A stretch of 38,118 nt of DNA from Lachnospiraceae bacterium (GTDB lineage Bacteria; Bacillota; Clostridia; Lachnospirales; Lachnospiraceae). Made by a program: the position numbers and the translations under genes. The DNA lies in assembly GCA_024685635.1 (NCBI GenBank), contig JAIKVP010000261.1:1-38118 (forward strand), read 5' to 3'. A model generated the notes under the pieces. It had not been told where the DNA came from, searched no databases, and saw only the letters and a list, made by a program, of their open reading frames with translations. Positions 1-9,207 of the stretch are shown one piece after another (position 1 is the stretch's first letter; the number at the start of each line of letters is the position of its first letter).

Positions 1-2
1 GT

Positions 3-134
<132 letters not shown>

Positions 135-148
135 TAACTGAGTATTAG

Positions 149-180
149 GGGCGGGTGGCATTTAGCCATCCGCCTTTTTG
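149..180 (+). terminator. Rho-independent terminator after tpiA
   Basis: GGCGGGTGGC-ATTTA-GCCATCCGCC hairpin (about 10 bp) followed by TTTTT. Confidence 0.9.
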
Positions 181-349
181 TTACATTTGTCGAATATTTT
201 TGTTATAACTGTCATTTTTTTTGATAAAATAATGTTGATTTATCATTTTCTCTGTGATATATTATATCTTGTGGTTTTGAGCCGTGTGCCCGAAACTCTT
301 ACTAATATCGAGAATAATTATGTTTTTTTATTTATAGGAGGAATTTGTT

Positions 350-592
350 ATGAAGTTAGCACTTCAGATCGCATTAATGGTAGTTTGTGTATTACTAGTT
401 GTTATCGTATTATTACAGGAAGGCAAGGATCCAGGATTTGGTAGTGGAGCATTCACTGGCCAGGCTGGAGATACATATTATAGCAAGAATAAGAGACATA
501 CTGTTGAGGGTAAGCTTGAGATTGCAACCGTTGTTTTAGGCGTGTTGTTCTTCGTTATTGCAATGGCTCTTAACATGTCATATTTTAGTTAA
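350..592 (+). CDS. secG: Preprotein translocase subunit SecG
   Basis: 80 aa, two hydrophobic segments, central VLLQEGKDPGFGSGAFTG motif typical of SecG; SD TAGGAGGAATTTGTT before the ATG. Confidence 0.93.
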   Translation: MKLALQIALMVVCVLLVVIVLLQEGKDPGFGSGAFTGQAGDTYYSKNKRHTVEGKLEIATVVLGVLFFVIAMALNMSYFS

Positions 593-617
593 TCTTATTT
601 GAATTGGTATTATATGT

Positions 618-644
618 GGGTTGCCTTTGGGCAGCCCCTTTTTT
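618..644 (+). terminator. Rho-independent terminator after secG
   Basis: GGGTTGCC-TTTG-GGCAGCCC then TTTTTT. Confidence 0.85.
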
Positions 645-706
645 AGTGCATTTTATCCTGAAATATGTTACACTTAAACTAGTTATAGATACTAGTTTGG
701 AAGGAT

Positions 707-2863
707 ATGGTGAAGATGGATATAGAGCAAAATGAAAAACGCAAAAAGATGATTTTAGACTTTGTTAAGGAGCCTGAGTATAAACCTATGAAGCTTAAGG
801 AGCTTGCATTTATCTTGCAGGTTGCTGATGAGGACAGAGGCGTTTTAAGAAAGATTCTTAATGAATTGGTTGATTCAGGCCAGCTTGATGTCGATTCTAA
901 GGGCAGATATATGCTGGCTGAGAGAGGCGTTTATCAGGGTACATTTATCGGCAATGCCAAGGGATTTGGCTTTGTTGAGATTGAGGGAGAGAAGGATGAC
1001 GTCTTTATTCCTGAGAGCGCTGTAAATGGCGCCATGCACAATGATACTGTCCTTGTTAAGGTTGAGAAGGAGAAACAGGGCGACAGAAGAAGAGAAGGCG
1101 TTATTAAGAAGATCATCGCAAGGGGTATGGAAGAGATTGTCGGAACTTTTAAGAAGAGTGGCAATTATGGATTTGTAGTATCTGATATTAGTAAGTTTAA
1201 CAGGGATATATATATTCCTGCTGAGAAGACCAAGAATGCTGTTGACGGGCATAAGGTTGTTGTCAAGCTTCACAGCTATGGAGAGAAGGACAAGAATCCT
1301 GAGGGAGAGGTTATTGAGATTCTAGGTCATGCCAATGATCCGGGGGTTGATATCATTTCCATTGTCAGAGCGCTTGGTATACCTGATGAATACCCTAAGT
1401 CTGTTATGAAGCAGGTTGAGAGTGTTCCTGATGAGGTTGAGTCATCTAAGATTGGTGGAAGGCTTGACTTAAGAGATGAAATGATGGTCACTATTGACGG
1501 CGAGGACGCTAAGGATCTTGATGATGCTATACATCTTAAGAGAACCGAAAAGGGCTATGAGCTAGGCGTTCATATTGCTGATGTAAGTGAGTATGTGACA
1601 GAGGGCTCTCCACTTGACAAGGAGGCTCTTAAGCGTGGAACAAGTGTCTATTTGGTTGACAGGGTTATACCTATGTTACCACACGCTCTATCTAATGGCA
1701 TTTGCTCACTCAATCAGGGCGTTGACAGACTTGCGTTATCCTGCATTATGCAGATAGATTCTAAGGGCAAGGTTTATGATCACAAGATAGCTGAGACTGT
1801 TGTTAAGATTGACAGGCGTATGACTTATACTGCAGTTAATGCTATTATAACTGACCATGATGAGGCCACAATGAAGGAATATGAGGAATTTGTTCCTATG
1901 TTTGAGCTTATGAAGGAGGTTTCAGAGCTCTTAAGAGACCGCCGTATGAAGCGTGGCTCAATTGACTTTGATTTTCCGGAGAGCAAGATTCTCTTAGATG
2001 AGAAGGGCGTTCCATATGATATTAAGCCATACGAGAGAAATGCAGCAACCAAGCTTATTGAGGACTTTATGCTTATGGCCAATGAGACGATAGCTGAGAA
2101 TTACTTCTGGCTTGAGATGCCATTTGTCTATAGAACTCATGAGTCGCCAGATGCAGAGAAGATTGCCAAGCTTTCTACCATGATTGCTAACTTTGGCTAT
2201 TTTATTAAGGATGGCGGGGATGAGCTTCATCCTAAGGAGTTTCAAAAGCTTCTTGGCAAGATTGAGGGCACTCCTGAGGAGGCGCTTATTTCAAGGCTTA
2301 CACTTCGCTCGATGAAGCAGGCTAAGTATACTACTGAGTGTACAGGGCATTTTGGCTTGGCTGCAAGGTATTACTGTCATTTTACTTCTCCTATCAGAAG
2401 ATATCCTGATTTACAGATACACAGGATTATCAAGGAGCATATACATGGCAAGATGAATGACAAGCGTATCAACCACTACGAGAAGATTCTTAATGATGTT
2501 GCTAATTCTTCTAGCAAGAATGAGAGACGTGCTGATGAGGCTGAGAGAGAGGTTGACAAGCTTAAGAAGGTTCAGTATATGACTATGCATATCGGTGAGG
2601 AGTTTACTGGCACTATCTCTAGCATTACAAGCTGGGGTATGTATGTTGAGCTTCCTAACACAGTGGAGGGTATGATTTCTGTCAATTCATTGATTGGAGA
2701 CTATTTCTACTACGATGAGGAGAGCTACAAGATGATTGGTAAGGATAGTCATAGAGAGTTTAATCTTGGCCAGACCGTCATCGTAAAGTGTGAAAATGCA
2801 GACATGGAGACAAGAACGATAGATTTTGTATTAGTTGAAGGTGAGGAAGAAAATAATGGCTAA
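707..2863 (+). CDS. rnr: Ribonuclease R (RNB family 3'-5' exoribonuclease); start may be ATG 716 instead of 707
   Basis: OB/CSD region ([16 protein letters not shown]), RNB catalytic motif [15 protein letters not shown]-terminal S1 domain ([20 protein letters not shown]). Confidence 0.96.
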   Translation: MVKMDIEQNEKRKKMILDFVKEPEYKPMKLKELAFILQVADEDRGVLRKILNELVDSGQLDVDSKGRYMLAERGVYQGTFIGNAKGFGFVEIEGEKDDVFIPESAVNGAMHNDTVLVKVEKEKQGDRRREGVIKKIIARGMEEIVGTFKKSGNYGFVVSDISKFNRDIYIPAEKTKNAVDGHKVVVKLHSYGEKDKNPEGEVIEILGHANDPGVDIISIVRALGIPDEYPKSVMKQVESVPDEVESSKIGGRLDLRDEMMVTIDGEDAKDLDDAIHLKRTEKGYELGVHIADVSEYVTEGSPLDKEALKRGTSVYLVDRVIPMLPHALSNGICSLNQGVDRLALSCIMQIDSKGKVYDHKIAETVVKIDRRMTYTAVNAIITDHDEATMKEYEEFVPMFELMKEVSELLRDRRMKRGSIDFDFPESKILLDEKGVPYDIKPYERNAATKLIEDFMLMANETIAENYFWLEMPFVYRTHESPDAEKIAKLSTMIANFGYFIKDGGDELHPKEFQKLLGKIEGTPEEALISRLTLRSMKQAKYTTECTGHFGLAARYYCHFTSPIRRYPDLQIHRIIKEHIHGKMNDKRINHYEKILNDVANSSSKNERRADEAEREVDKLKKVQYMTMHIGEEFTGTISSITSWGMYVELPNTVEGMISVNSLIGDYFYYDEESYKMIGKDSHREFNLGQTVIVKCENADMETRTIDFVLVEGEEENNG

Positions 2864-3326
2864 AGAGCATAGCGAGAAGCTTATTGCCAACAATAAAAAA
2901 GCCTACCACGATTACTTTATAGAGGATACATATGAAGCGGGGATTGTGCTTGCTGGTACTGAGGTTAAGTCATTAAGGCTTGGACAGTGCAGTATCAAGG
3001 AATCCTTTGTAAGCATTGAGAATGAAGAGGTATTTATTCTTAGAATGCATATTAATCCATATGAGCAGGGTAACATTTTCAATAAGGATCCTTTAAGGAC
3101 CAGGAAGCTTTTACTGCACAAGGCGGAGATTAGAAAGCTTCTTGGTAAGGCCAAAGAGAAGGGTTACACAATTATGCCTCTTAAGGTGTATTTTAAGGGA
3201 GGTAAGGTTAAGGTTTTAATAGGCTTAGCTAGAGGTAAGAAGAATTATGACAAGCGTGATTCTATTGCTAAGAAGGATCAGGCTAGAGAAGCTGCTAGAG
3301 ATTTCAAGATTAGAAATCTCAAGTAA
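2856..3326 (+). CDS. smpB: SsrA-binding protein SmpB
   Basis: [41 protein letters not shown]... is characteristic SmpB. The start overlaps the rnr stop by 8 nt; the track start at 2835 adds an unlikely N-terminal extension. Confidence 0.96.
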   Translation: MAKEHSEKLIANNKKAYHDYFIEDTYEAGIVLAGTEVKSLRLGQCSIKESFVSIENEEVFILRMHINPYEQGNIFNKDPLRTRKLLLHKAEIRKLLGKAKEKGYTIMPLKVYFKGGKVKVLIGLARGKKNYDKRDSIAKKDQAREAARDFKIRNLK

Positions 3327-3371
3327 TAGCAGCATTTTACAAATTTTTTAAAAATTTTTAAGTATGAATCA

Positions 3372-3400
3372 TTGACGCATCGTTTTACTTGCGTTATGAT
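3372..3400 (+). promoter_or_regulatory. Sigma-A type promoter for ssrA
   Basis: TTGACG (3372-3377), 17-nt spacer, TATGAT (3395-3400), about 30 nt upstream of the tmRNA 5' end; A/T tracts (AAATTTTTTAAAAATTTTT) sit upstream of the -35. Confidence 0.75.
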
Positions 3401-3430
3401 ATAGATTGCACAGATTCATTTTCTGTTTAG

Positions 3431-3780
3431 GGGCTAGCACTGGTTTCGACGGGGATATTGAATGTGTGGCAGCCATCCGTGGAACACCGGACACCACGTT
3501 AATCCGACGGTATTAAATTTAAACGCTAACGATAGTTACGCATTCGCTGCCTAGTCTTAGGCGGCAGTCAGCTTTAGGCGTCCCGCCACTTAAATGTCTG
3601 GCTCTAAACCGGTGGGGAACCCTTATTCCAAAGCTTTGAGGTCTAAGGAGCAATATGAAGCTACTTGTTAATCTAGCTTGTCTGTGGGCGATTTTAATGG
3701 GGAATATAAATCATAGACTGTGATGGGAGATACCGCGCTGGATGTGTTTTCGGACAGGGGTTCGATTCCCCTCTGGTCCA
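3431..3780 (+). ncRNA. ssrA: Transfer-messenger RNA (tmRNA)
   Basis: 5' GGGCTAGCACTGGTTTCGACGGGG and 3' ...CAGGGGTTCGATTCCCCTCTGGTCCA (T-arm and acceptor). 5' GGGCTAG pairs with 3' CTGGTCC, with two wobbles. Internal tag frame GCT AAC GAT AGT TAC GCA TTC GCT GCC TAG (3525-3554). Confidence 0.97.
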
Positions 3781-3811
3781 TATAATTTTATATTGAAGGA
3801 GCATTATTGTT

Positions 3812-4381
3812 ATGAAGAAGTATATTGTGCTTGTATTAGCATTTGCCTTGGTGTTTAGTTTTGCAGGATGTGGTAGTTCTGAGTCAACAAGCGAGGCGAA
3901 GGTTGATCAGGTTCAGCAGGATTTGATTAAGTATGTAGAGACTGACTTGCCAGCGATTAAGGCCAATGAGTCAGCTGCCGTAGAGCGTTATAACGAGGTT
4001 TCAGCTGGAATAACTGATATGAAGCGTAAGGAGATTTCGTCAGCATTTAAGGATGAGATTATTCCTACTTATACGAACTTTGTTAAGGATTTAGAAGCTT
4101 TATCTCCTGCAACTAGTGAAGTACAGGCACTTAAGGCAACATATCTTGAGGGTGCTAAGGCTCAGTTAGAAGGTATGACAGCACTTAATGATGCAATATC
4201 TGCTAATGATTCAGATGCTGCTAAGGCTGCCAACGAGAAGATTGTAGAGGGCAAGACCAAGATTGAGCAGCATAGATCTGATATAGTTACTTTGGCTAGT
4301 GAACATAACATCAACGTTACAACAGGCGAGACTACCACTGTTGCTGATGCTACTGCTGAAGAGAGTACAACTGAGAAATAA
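3812..4381 (+). CDS. Predicted lipoprotein, helical, unknown function
   Basis: Signal peptide with lipobox (LVFSFAGCGSSES), predominantly helical charged body; SD AAGGAG. Confidence 0.8.
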   Translation: MKKYIVLVLAFALVFSFAGCGSSESTSEAKVDQVQQDLIKYVETDLPAIKANESAAVERYNEVSAGITDMKRKEISSAFKDEIIPTYTNFVKDLEALSPATSEVQALKATYLEGAKAQLEGMTALNDAISANDSDAAKAANEKIVEGKTKIEQHRSDIVTLASEHNINVTTGETTTVADATAEESTTEK

Positions 4382-4412
4382 TACTATTTTATAATACAAG
4401 ATAGGTGATGCT

Positions 4413-4982
4413 ATGGAGTATTTTTATCTGGATGGTTATGCCTTTTCAACTCGTGAGGAGTATAACTTAGCGGTTAGAGAAGAGAAGAATATATCTTCTA
4501 TAAGAGAGAAGATGGATTTGTCTAATAAGGACAGTGTTCTTGGAATATATAGGAGACTGGTTTCTAAGAATATGCTTACTACACCTATTGGCATTGAGTT
4601 TGAGCGTGAGTTAAGAAGGCGTTTGATTGATGAATTTGCTGTGGAAGAGGTGGATATTCCTAATATTCGTGTTGAGCATCGCGATAAGAGCGCAGTTGCT
4701 AAGAATCAGAGCCAGTTTTCACTTGAACAGCTTCAAAAGGAGAATGTTAGGCTTTCTAGCTCTGGCATGAAGAAAAATATATTTATAGTTGGCCTTATAG
4801 TTATTGTTATTGGAATGTTTGTTATAGCATTTTTCAGTCCTAACACTGGCTATGCCAATTATGAAGACAAGATTATCAACAAGTATTCTTCCTGGGAGGA
4901 GGAATTAAAGGAAAGAGAAGCGGTCGTTTCTGAGAAGGAGGCCAAGCTTGGAATAACTGATAGTGAGTCGGACACAGATTAG
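4413..4982 (+). CDS. Hypothetical single-TM protein
   Basis: 189 aa, ATG start; hydrophobic segment KKNIFIVGLIVIVIGMFVIAFF and a Glu/Lys-rich C-terminus. No family recognised. Confidence 0.7.
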   Translation: MEYFYLDGYAFSTREEYNLAVREEKNISSIREKMDLSNKDSVLGIYRRLVSKNMLTTPIGIEFERELRRRLIDEFAVEEVDIPNIRVEHRDKSAVAKNQSQFSLEQLQKENVRLSSSGMKKNIFIVGLIVIVIGMFVIAFFSPNTGYANYEDKIINKYSSWEEELKEREAVVSEKEAKLGITDSESDTD

Positions 4983-5031
4983 TCATACTCTAGTGATACT
5001 ATTTAAGTAATGCTGGGGTATGATTTTTTTT
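4983..5031 (+). terminator. Possible weak rho-independent terminator with a long loop, before the response regulator gene
   Basis: TCATACTC (4983-4990) pairs with GGGTATGA (5016-5023), followed by TTTTTTT. Confidence 0.45.
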
Positions 5032-5049
5032 ATGAATGGAGGTATTATT

Positions 5050-5727
5050 ATGAATCAACTTAAGATATTAGTAGTAGATGATGAATCAAGAATGAGGAAG
5101 CTTGTAAGAGATTTCCTTGTAAAGAAAGATTTTGAGGTTGTTGAAGCTGCTGATGGTGAAGAGGCTGTCGACATTTTCTTTGATTCTAATGATATAGACT
5201 TGATTATACTTGACGTAATGATGCCTAAGATGGATGGCTGGGCAGTTTGTAGAGAGATAAGGCAGTATTCTAAGGTGCCTATAATTATGCTTACCGCTAA
5301 GACAGAGGAGAGAGATGAGCTCTTAGGTTTTGATTTGGGCGTTGATGAGTATATTGCTAAGCCTTTTAGTCCTAAGATATTGGTGGCTAGAGTTGAGGCT
5401 ATATTAAGAAGAGCAGGTTTAGAACAGAACAATGAGAAGCTCTCGGCAGGTGGTATTGAGCTAGATGTTGCTGCGCATGAGGTTAAGATTGACGGAGAAC
5501 TTATCAATCTTTCGTTTAAGGAATTTGAACTGTTGAATTATTTTATAGTTAATCAGGGCGTTGCCTTGTCTAGAGAGAAAATCCTAAACAATGTATGGAA
5601 TTATGACTATTTTGGAGATGCAAGAACTATAGACACCCATGTCAAGAAGCTTAGAAGTAAGCTTGGCGACAAGGGTGATTATATTAAGACTATCTGGGGA
5701 ATGGGCTATAAGTTTGAGGTGGTATAA
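5050..5727 (+). CDS. OmpR/PhoB-family response regulator
   Basis: REC domain (VDDESRMRKLV, LIILDVMMPKMDG, AKPFSP) and winged-helix C-terminus (LNNVWNYDYFGDARTIDTHVKKLRSKLG). ATG 5050 has SD GGAGG. Confidence 0.95.
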   Translation: MNQLKILVVDDESRMRKLVRDFLVKKDFEVVEAADGEEAVDIFFDSNDIDLIILDVMMPKMDGWAVCREIRQYSKVPIIMLTAKTEERDELLGFDLGVDEYIAKPFSPKILVARVEAILRRAGLEQNNEKLSAGGIELDVAAHEVKIDGELINLSFKEFELLNYFIVNQGVALSREKILNNVWNYDYFGDARTIDTHVKKLRSKLGDKGDYIKTIWGMGYKFEVV

Positions 5728-7254
5728 ATGGCTAAGCTTAAGAAGATAGGTTCAATTAGAACCAAACTTACTGTAACGCTTATAATTGTCTTGGTGCTCT
5801 GGGTGCTTGCTTCACAGCTCTTTAACAGGCTTTTCTTGCAAAAGTACTATATGTGGCAGGTTGAGGGCATTTTGATGGACTCCTACAACAGAATAAATGA
5901 AATGCTAGATGATTCTGAGGAAATCTATGATATTTTGTCTAAGAATTTTTATACTAACAGTAATATAGAGGTTGTTATCGGGCAGTTTATAGATGAAAAT
6001 ACCGTGGTTCCTGATTATTCAACATCTAATGATGGCTACTTGGGATTTGCTAGTATGGAGATGCTTTTTAGTCTTGCGGCCAATGTAACTGCGAGCGAGC
6101 CCAACACCAATGAATGGGTATATAAAAAATCAGGCGACACAGAGGAAGGTTCCTATGTTATTCAAAAGACACACGATAACAGGACCCAGTCTGACTATTT
6201 AGATTTAGTAGGTAAGCTTAACAATGGTCATGTTATTGTTATTCAGACGCCATTAGAAAGTATTAAGAATAGCGCTGACATTTGCAATACCTTTAATCTC
6301 TATGTGGGTTTAGGGTTTATTTTGTTAGGAAGTATAGTGATGTTTATTGTCAGTAATAGGTATGCCAAGCCTATTACTGAGATGGCTGATATTGCTGAGA
6401 GAATGTCAGAGCTTGACTTTGATGCTAAGGTTACTAAGTTTAGTAAGGATGAGGTTGGTGTGCTTGGCGTAAGTATGAACAACTTATCTAATAAGCTTGA
6501 ATCCACTATCAGCGAGCTTAAGACTGCCAACAATGAGCTTATGAAGGATATTGAGCACAAGGAAGAGGTTGACGAGATGCGAAAGGAATTCGTTTCAAAT
6601 GTATCTCATGAGCTAAAGACGCCTATTGCGCTTATTCAGGGCTACGCTGAGGGCCTAAAGGACAATGTTTTAGATGATGAGGAGAGCAAGGAGTTTTACT
6701 GTGATGTCATCATTGACGAGGCTGGCAGAATGAACAAGATGGTTAAGAATCTCCTTATACTAACGGAGCTTGAGCACGGGGATAATCTCTTGTCTATTGA
6801 GCGCTTTGATTTGTATGAGCTGGTTAATAATATAGTTATGATGTCTGATATTATGATTCAAAAGTTAGGGGCTGATGTTATTATTGATGTTGAACCTAAC
6901 ACGTATTGCTGGGCGGATGAGTTTAGAATTGAGGGTGTTTTGACTAACTATTTTAACAATGCTCTTAATCATTTATCGGGTGATAAAAAGGTTAGGGTAT
7001 ATACAGAACCTAGGAATAATGATATCAGAGTATATGTTGAAAATAGTGGTGATCCAATACCAGAAGAGGATATAGATAAGCTCTTTATCAAGTTCTATAA
7101 GGTTGACAAGGCCAGAAGCAGAGATTACGGTGGAAACGGCATAGGTTTGTCCATTGTTGCGGCTACTATGAAAGCCCACAATAAGGACTATGGTGTTGAG
7201 AATCTAGAAAATGGTGTAAGGTTCTATTTTGACCTTGATACCGTTAATGATTAA
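5728..7254 (+). CDS. Membrane sensor histidine kinase (HAMP-HisKA-HATPase)
   Basis: Two TM segments flank an extracytoplasmic region; HAMP; H-box FVSNVSHELKTPIALIQGY; N/G boxes NYFNNALNHL and DYGGNGIGLSIV. Immediately follows the response regulator. Confidence 0.95.
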   Translation: MAKLKKIGSIRTKLTVTLIIVLVLWVLASQLFNRLFLQKYYMWQVEGILMDSYNRINEMLDDSEEIYDILSKNFYTNSNIEVVIGQFIDENTVVPDYSTSNDGYLGFASMEMLFSLAANVTASEPNTNEWVYKKSGDTEEGSYVIQKTHDNRTQSDYLDLVGKLNNGHVIVIQTPLESIKNSADICNTFNLYVGLGFILLGSIVMFIVSNRYAKPITEMADIAERMSELDFDAKVTKFSKDEVGVLGVSMNNLSNKLESTISELKTANNELMKDIEHKEEVDEMRKEFVSNVSHELKTPIALIQGYAEGLKDNVLDDEESKEFYCDVIIDEAGRMNKMVKNLLILTELEHGDNLLSIERFDLYELVNNIVMMSDIMIQKLGADVIIDVEPNTYCWADEFRIEGVLTNYFNNALNHLSGDKKVRVYTEPRNNDIRVYVENSGDPIPEEDIDKLFIKFYKVDKARSRDYGGNGIGLSIVAATMKAHNKDYGVENLENGVRFYFDLDTVND

Positions 7255-7361
7255 AACTCAAAAAGTTCAAGATTTTTGTCGAAAATGTCATTATTTGATA
7301 CAATATCCTTGATAGATTTGTGAATTAGTGTTAAAATAAATGAGTGTGAAGGAGGAGTTTT

Positions 7362-8150
7362 ATGCAACGCATGGGATTATTTATCAGCATAGTGTTATTG
7401 GCATTTATGCTTGTGGGCTGCGGTGATAAGAATGCTCTTACTTCAGAGGAGAATTCATTGATAGCCGAGTACGCGGCTCATACAGTTCTTCAATCCGATC
7501 CAAAATACGAACAAAGACTTGTATATCCGTCATCAGATGCTAGCAGTGAAGCAGTTGAAGATGCTAGTTCTACTGAAACTGCTACTACAGAAAGTCAGGA
7601 GGCAACAACCGAGGCTTTAGCTGATGCTTCTACAACTACGGAAGCGTCTGATACTGGTGATTCTGCTAATGATGGCAACGGAGATAGTAATGGTGCCAAG
7701 TCATCTGATTCTAAGGTGAGTGCGACTAGCACTAACAAGGATATCTCTAGACTATTTAGTGATCTAGGTATTACAGTTAGTTATCAGGGATATAAGTTTG
7801 TTGATAGTTACGGAGATAATAACAGTAGCAGTGCTGATATCACACCTATTAACGGTGGACAGCTGATGCTAGTTAAACTTAAACTTAAGAATGTTAAGAG
7901 TGATACAGTATCTATTAATATGCTTGATTACAATTATAGGTATTCAGTTACCTTAGATACAGGAACTACCTATTCACTTTTAACAGTTTTAGAGGATGAT
8001 ATCACCGTATTTCAGGGCGATATCAAAGCAGGTAAGACTAAAGAGGTAGTTGCCTTGTTTGAGGTGCCTCGCGGTATTACCAAGCCTAATGATGGCGCAA
8101 CATTTAATGTAAGCAACGGCTACGAGGACATGACAGTGGCTTTGCAATAA
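7362..8150 (+). CDS. Predicted lipoprotein with Ser/Thr/Glu-rich linker and DUF4352-like C-terminal domain
   Basis: Lipobox AFMLVGCGDKN; low-complexity linker (SSEAVEDASSTETATTESQEATTEALADAS...); C-terminal beta-rich segment (LMLVKLKLKNVKSDTVSINMLDYNYRYSVTLDTG...). Confidence 0.7.
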   Translation: MQRMGLFISIVLLAFMLVGCGDKNALTSEENSLIAEYAAHTVLQSDPKYEQRLVYPSSDASSEAVEDASSTETATTESQEATTEALADASTTTEASDTGDSANDGNGDSNGAKSSDSKVSATSTNKDISRLFSDLGITVSYQGYKFVDSYGDNNSSSADITPINGGQLMLVKLKLKNVKSDTVSINMLDYNYRYSVTLDTGTTYSLLTVLEDDITVFQGDIKAGKTKEVVALFEVPRGITKPNDGATFNVSNGYEDMTVALQ

Positions 8151-8172
8151 AGAGACTATAGGAGGGCATTTG

Positions 8173-9087
8173 ATGGAAACAAATATCTTACTAGAAAGTG
8201 GAACTAATGAGTTAGAGATTTTGGAGTTTATGATTGGTAACAATCATTATGGAATTAACGTAGCTAAGGTTAGGGAGATTCTTTCTTATCAACCTATTAC
8301 TCCTGTTCCTAACGCTCATCCTTTTATTGAAGGTTTGTTTATGCCTCGTGAGGATATCATTACAGTTATTGATTTGGCTAGGGCCTTGAGTCTTCAGTCT
8401 GTTCAGCACCCAACTGATATGCTTATTGTTACTAACTTTAACAGTTTGAACATAGCATTTCATGTTCATCAGGTTGTTGGAATTCACAGAGTATCATGGG
8501 CAGATGTCAACAAACCAGACCGTACAGTTAATTCGACAGAGAACAGTGCTTCAACAGGTATTTTGAAGTTTACTGACAAGCTTATAATTATTCTTGACTT
8601 TGAGAAGATCGTATCTGATATCAGCCCTGAGACTTCACTTAAGATGTCTGATATTGACAAGATGGGAGAGCGTGAGCGTAACGATTCTAAGATCCTTATC
8701 GCTGAGGATTCTCCACTTCTTAGCAAGCTTATTGAGGATTCACTTCATAAGGCAGGATATTCTAACCTTACTATGTGTAACAATGGTCAGGAAGCCTGGG
8801 ATAAGTTAGTTCAGTGGAATCATGAGGGCGATAATATATACAATCACTGTCGTTTAGTGATTACTGATATTGAGATGCCTCTTATGGATGGACATCGTTT
8901 ATGTAAGCTTATCAGAGACCGCAAGGAGTTTGATGAGTTGCCTATTATGATTTTCTCTTCTCTTATCAATGATGAGATGCGTCGTAAGGGTGAGAGCTTA
9001 GGAGTTAATGCTCAGATTACTAAACCTGAGATTGGTAAGCTTGTTGGAGTTATGGATGAGCTTATTAAGGAGACTTATAATAAATAA
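8173..9087 (+). CDS. cheV: Chemotaxis protein CheV (CheW-like domain plus receiver domain)
   Basis: N-terminal CheW-like (FMIGNNHYGINVAKVREILSYQPITPVPNAHPFIEGLFMPREDIITVIDL) and C-terminal REC (ILIAEDSPLLSKLIEDSL, LVITDIEMPLMDGHRLC, KPEIGKL). Confidence 0.9.
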   Translation: METNILLESGTNELEILEFMIGNNHYGINVAKVREILSYQPITPVPNAHPFIEGLFMPREDIITVIDLARALSLQSVQHPTDMLIVTNFNSLNIAFHVHQVVGIHRVSWADVNKPDRTVNSTENSASTGILKFTDKLIIILDFEKIVSDISPETSLKMSDIDKMGERERNDSKILIAEDSPLLSKLIEDSLHKAGYSNLTMCNNGQEAWDKLVQWNHEGDNIYNHCRLVITDIEMPLMDGHRLCKLIRDRKEFDELPIMIFSSLINDEMRRKGESLGVNAQITKPEIGKLVGVMDELIKETYNK

Positions 9088-9106
9088 TTCTACTAAAAGA
9101 CTTTTT

Positions 9107-9138
9107 GGGCTTATGCAATTGCATAAGCCCTTATTTTG
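9107..9138 (+). terminator. Rho-independent terminator after cheV
   Basis: Perfect 24-nt palindrome GGGCTTATGCAATTGCATAAGCCC (9107-9130), then TTATTTTG; preceded by AAAAGACTTTTT. Confidence 0.75.
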
Positions 9139-9207
9139 TGTTAAAATAACTCTGATTGTATGTATAATACGGGATAAGTGTTTATTCCTTGTATGGAGAT
9201 GTAATAT

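Noticed and set aside
178-444. ORF 88 aa overlapping secG
   Set aside because: Different frame, overlaps the real secG with its SD, starts in the tpiA terminator/T-tract area; no coding character.
875-1273. Minus-strand ORFs opposite rnr (875-1273, 934-1164, 1825-2082, 1994-2245)
   Set aside because: Antisense to a clearly conserved gene; composition explained by the codon usage of the + strand gene.
5055-5507. 150-aa minus-strand ORF opposite the response regulator
   Set aside because: Antisense to a conserved REC domain, Ser-rich composition artefact.
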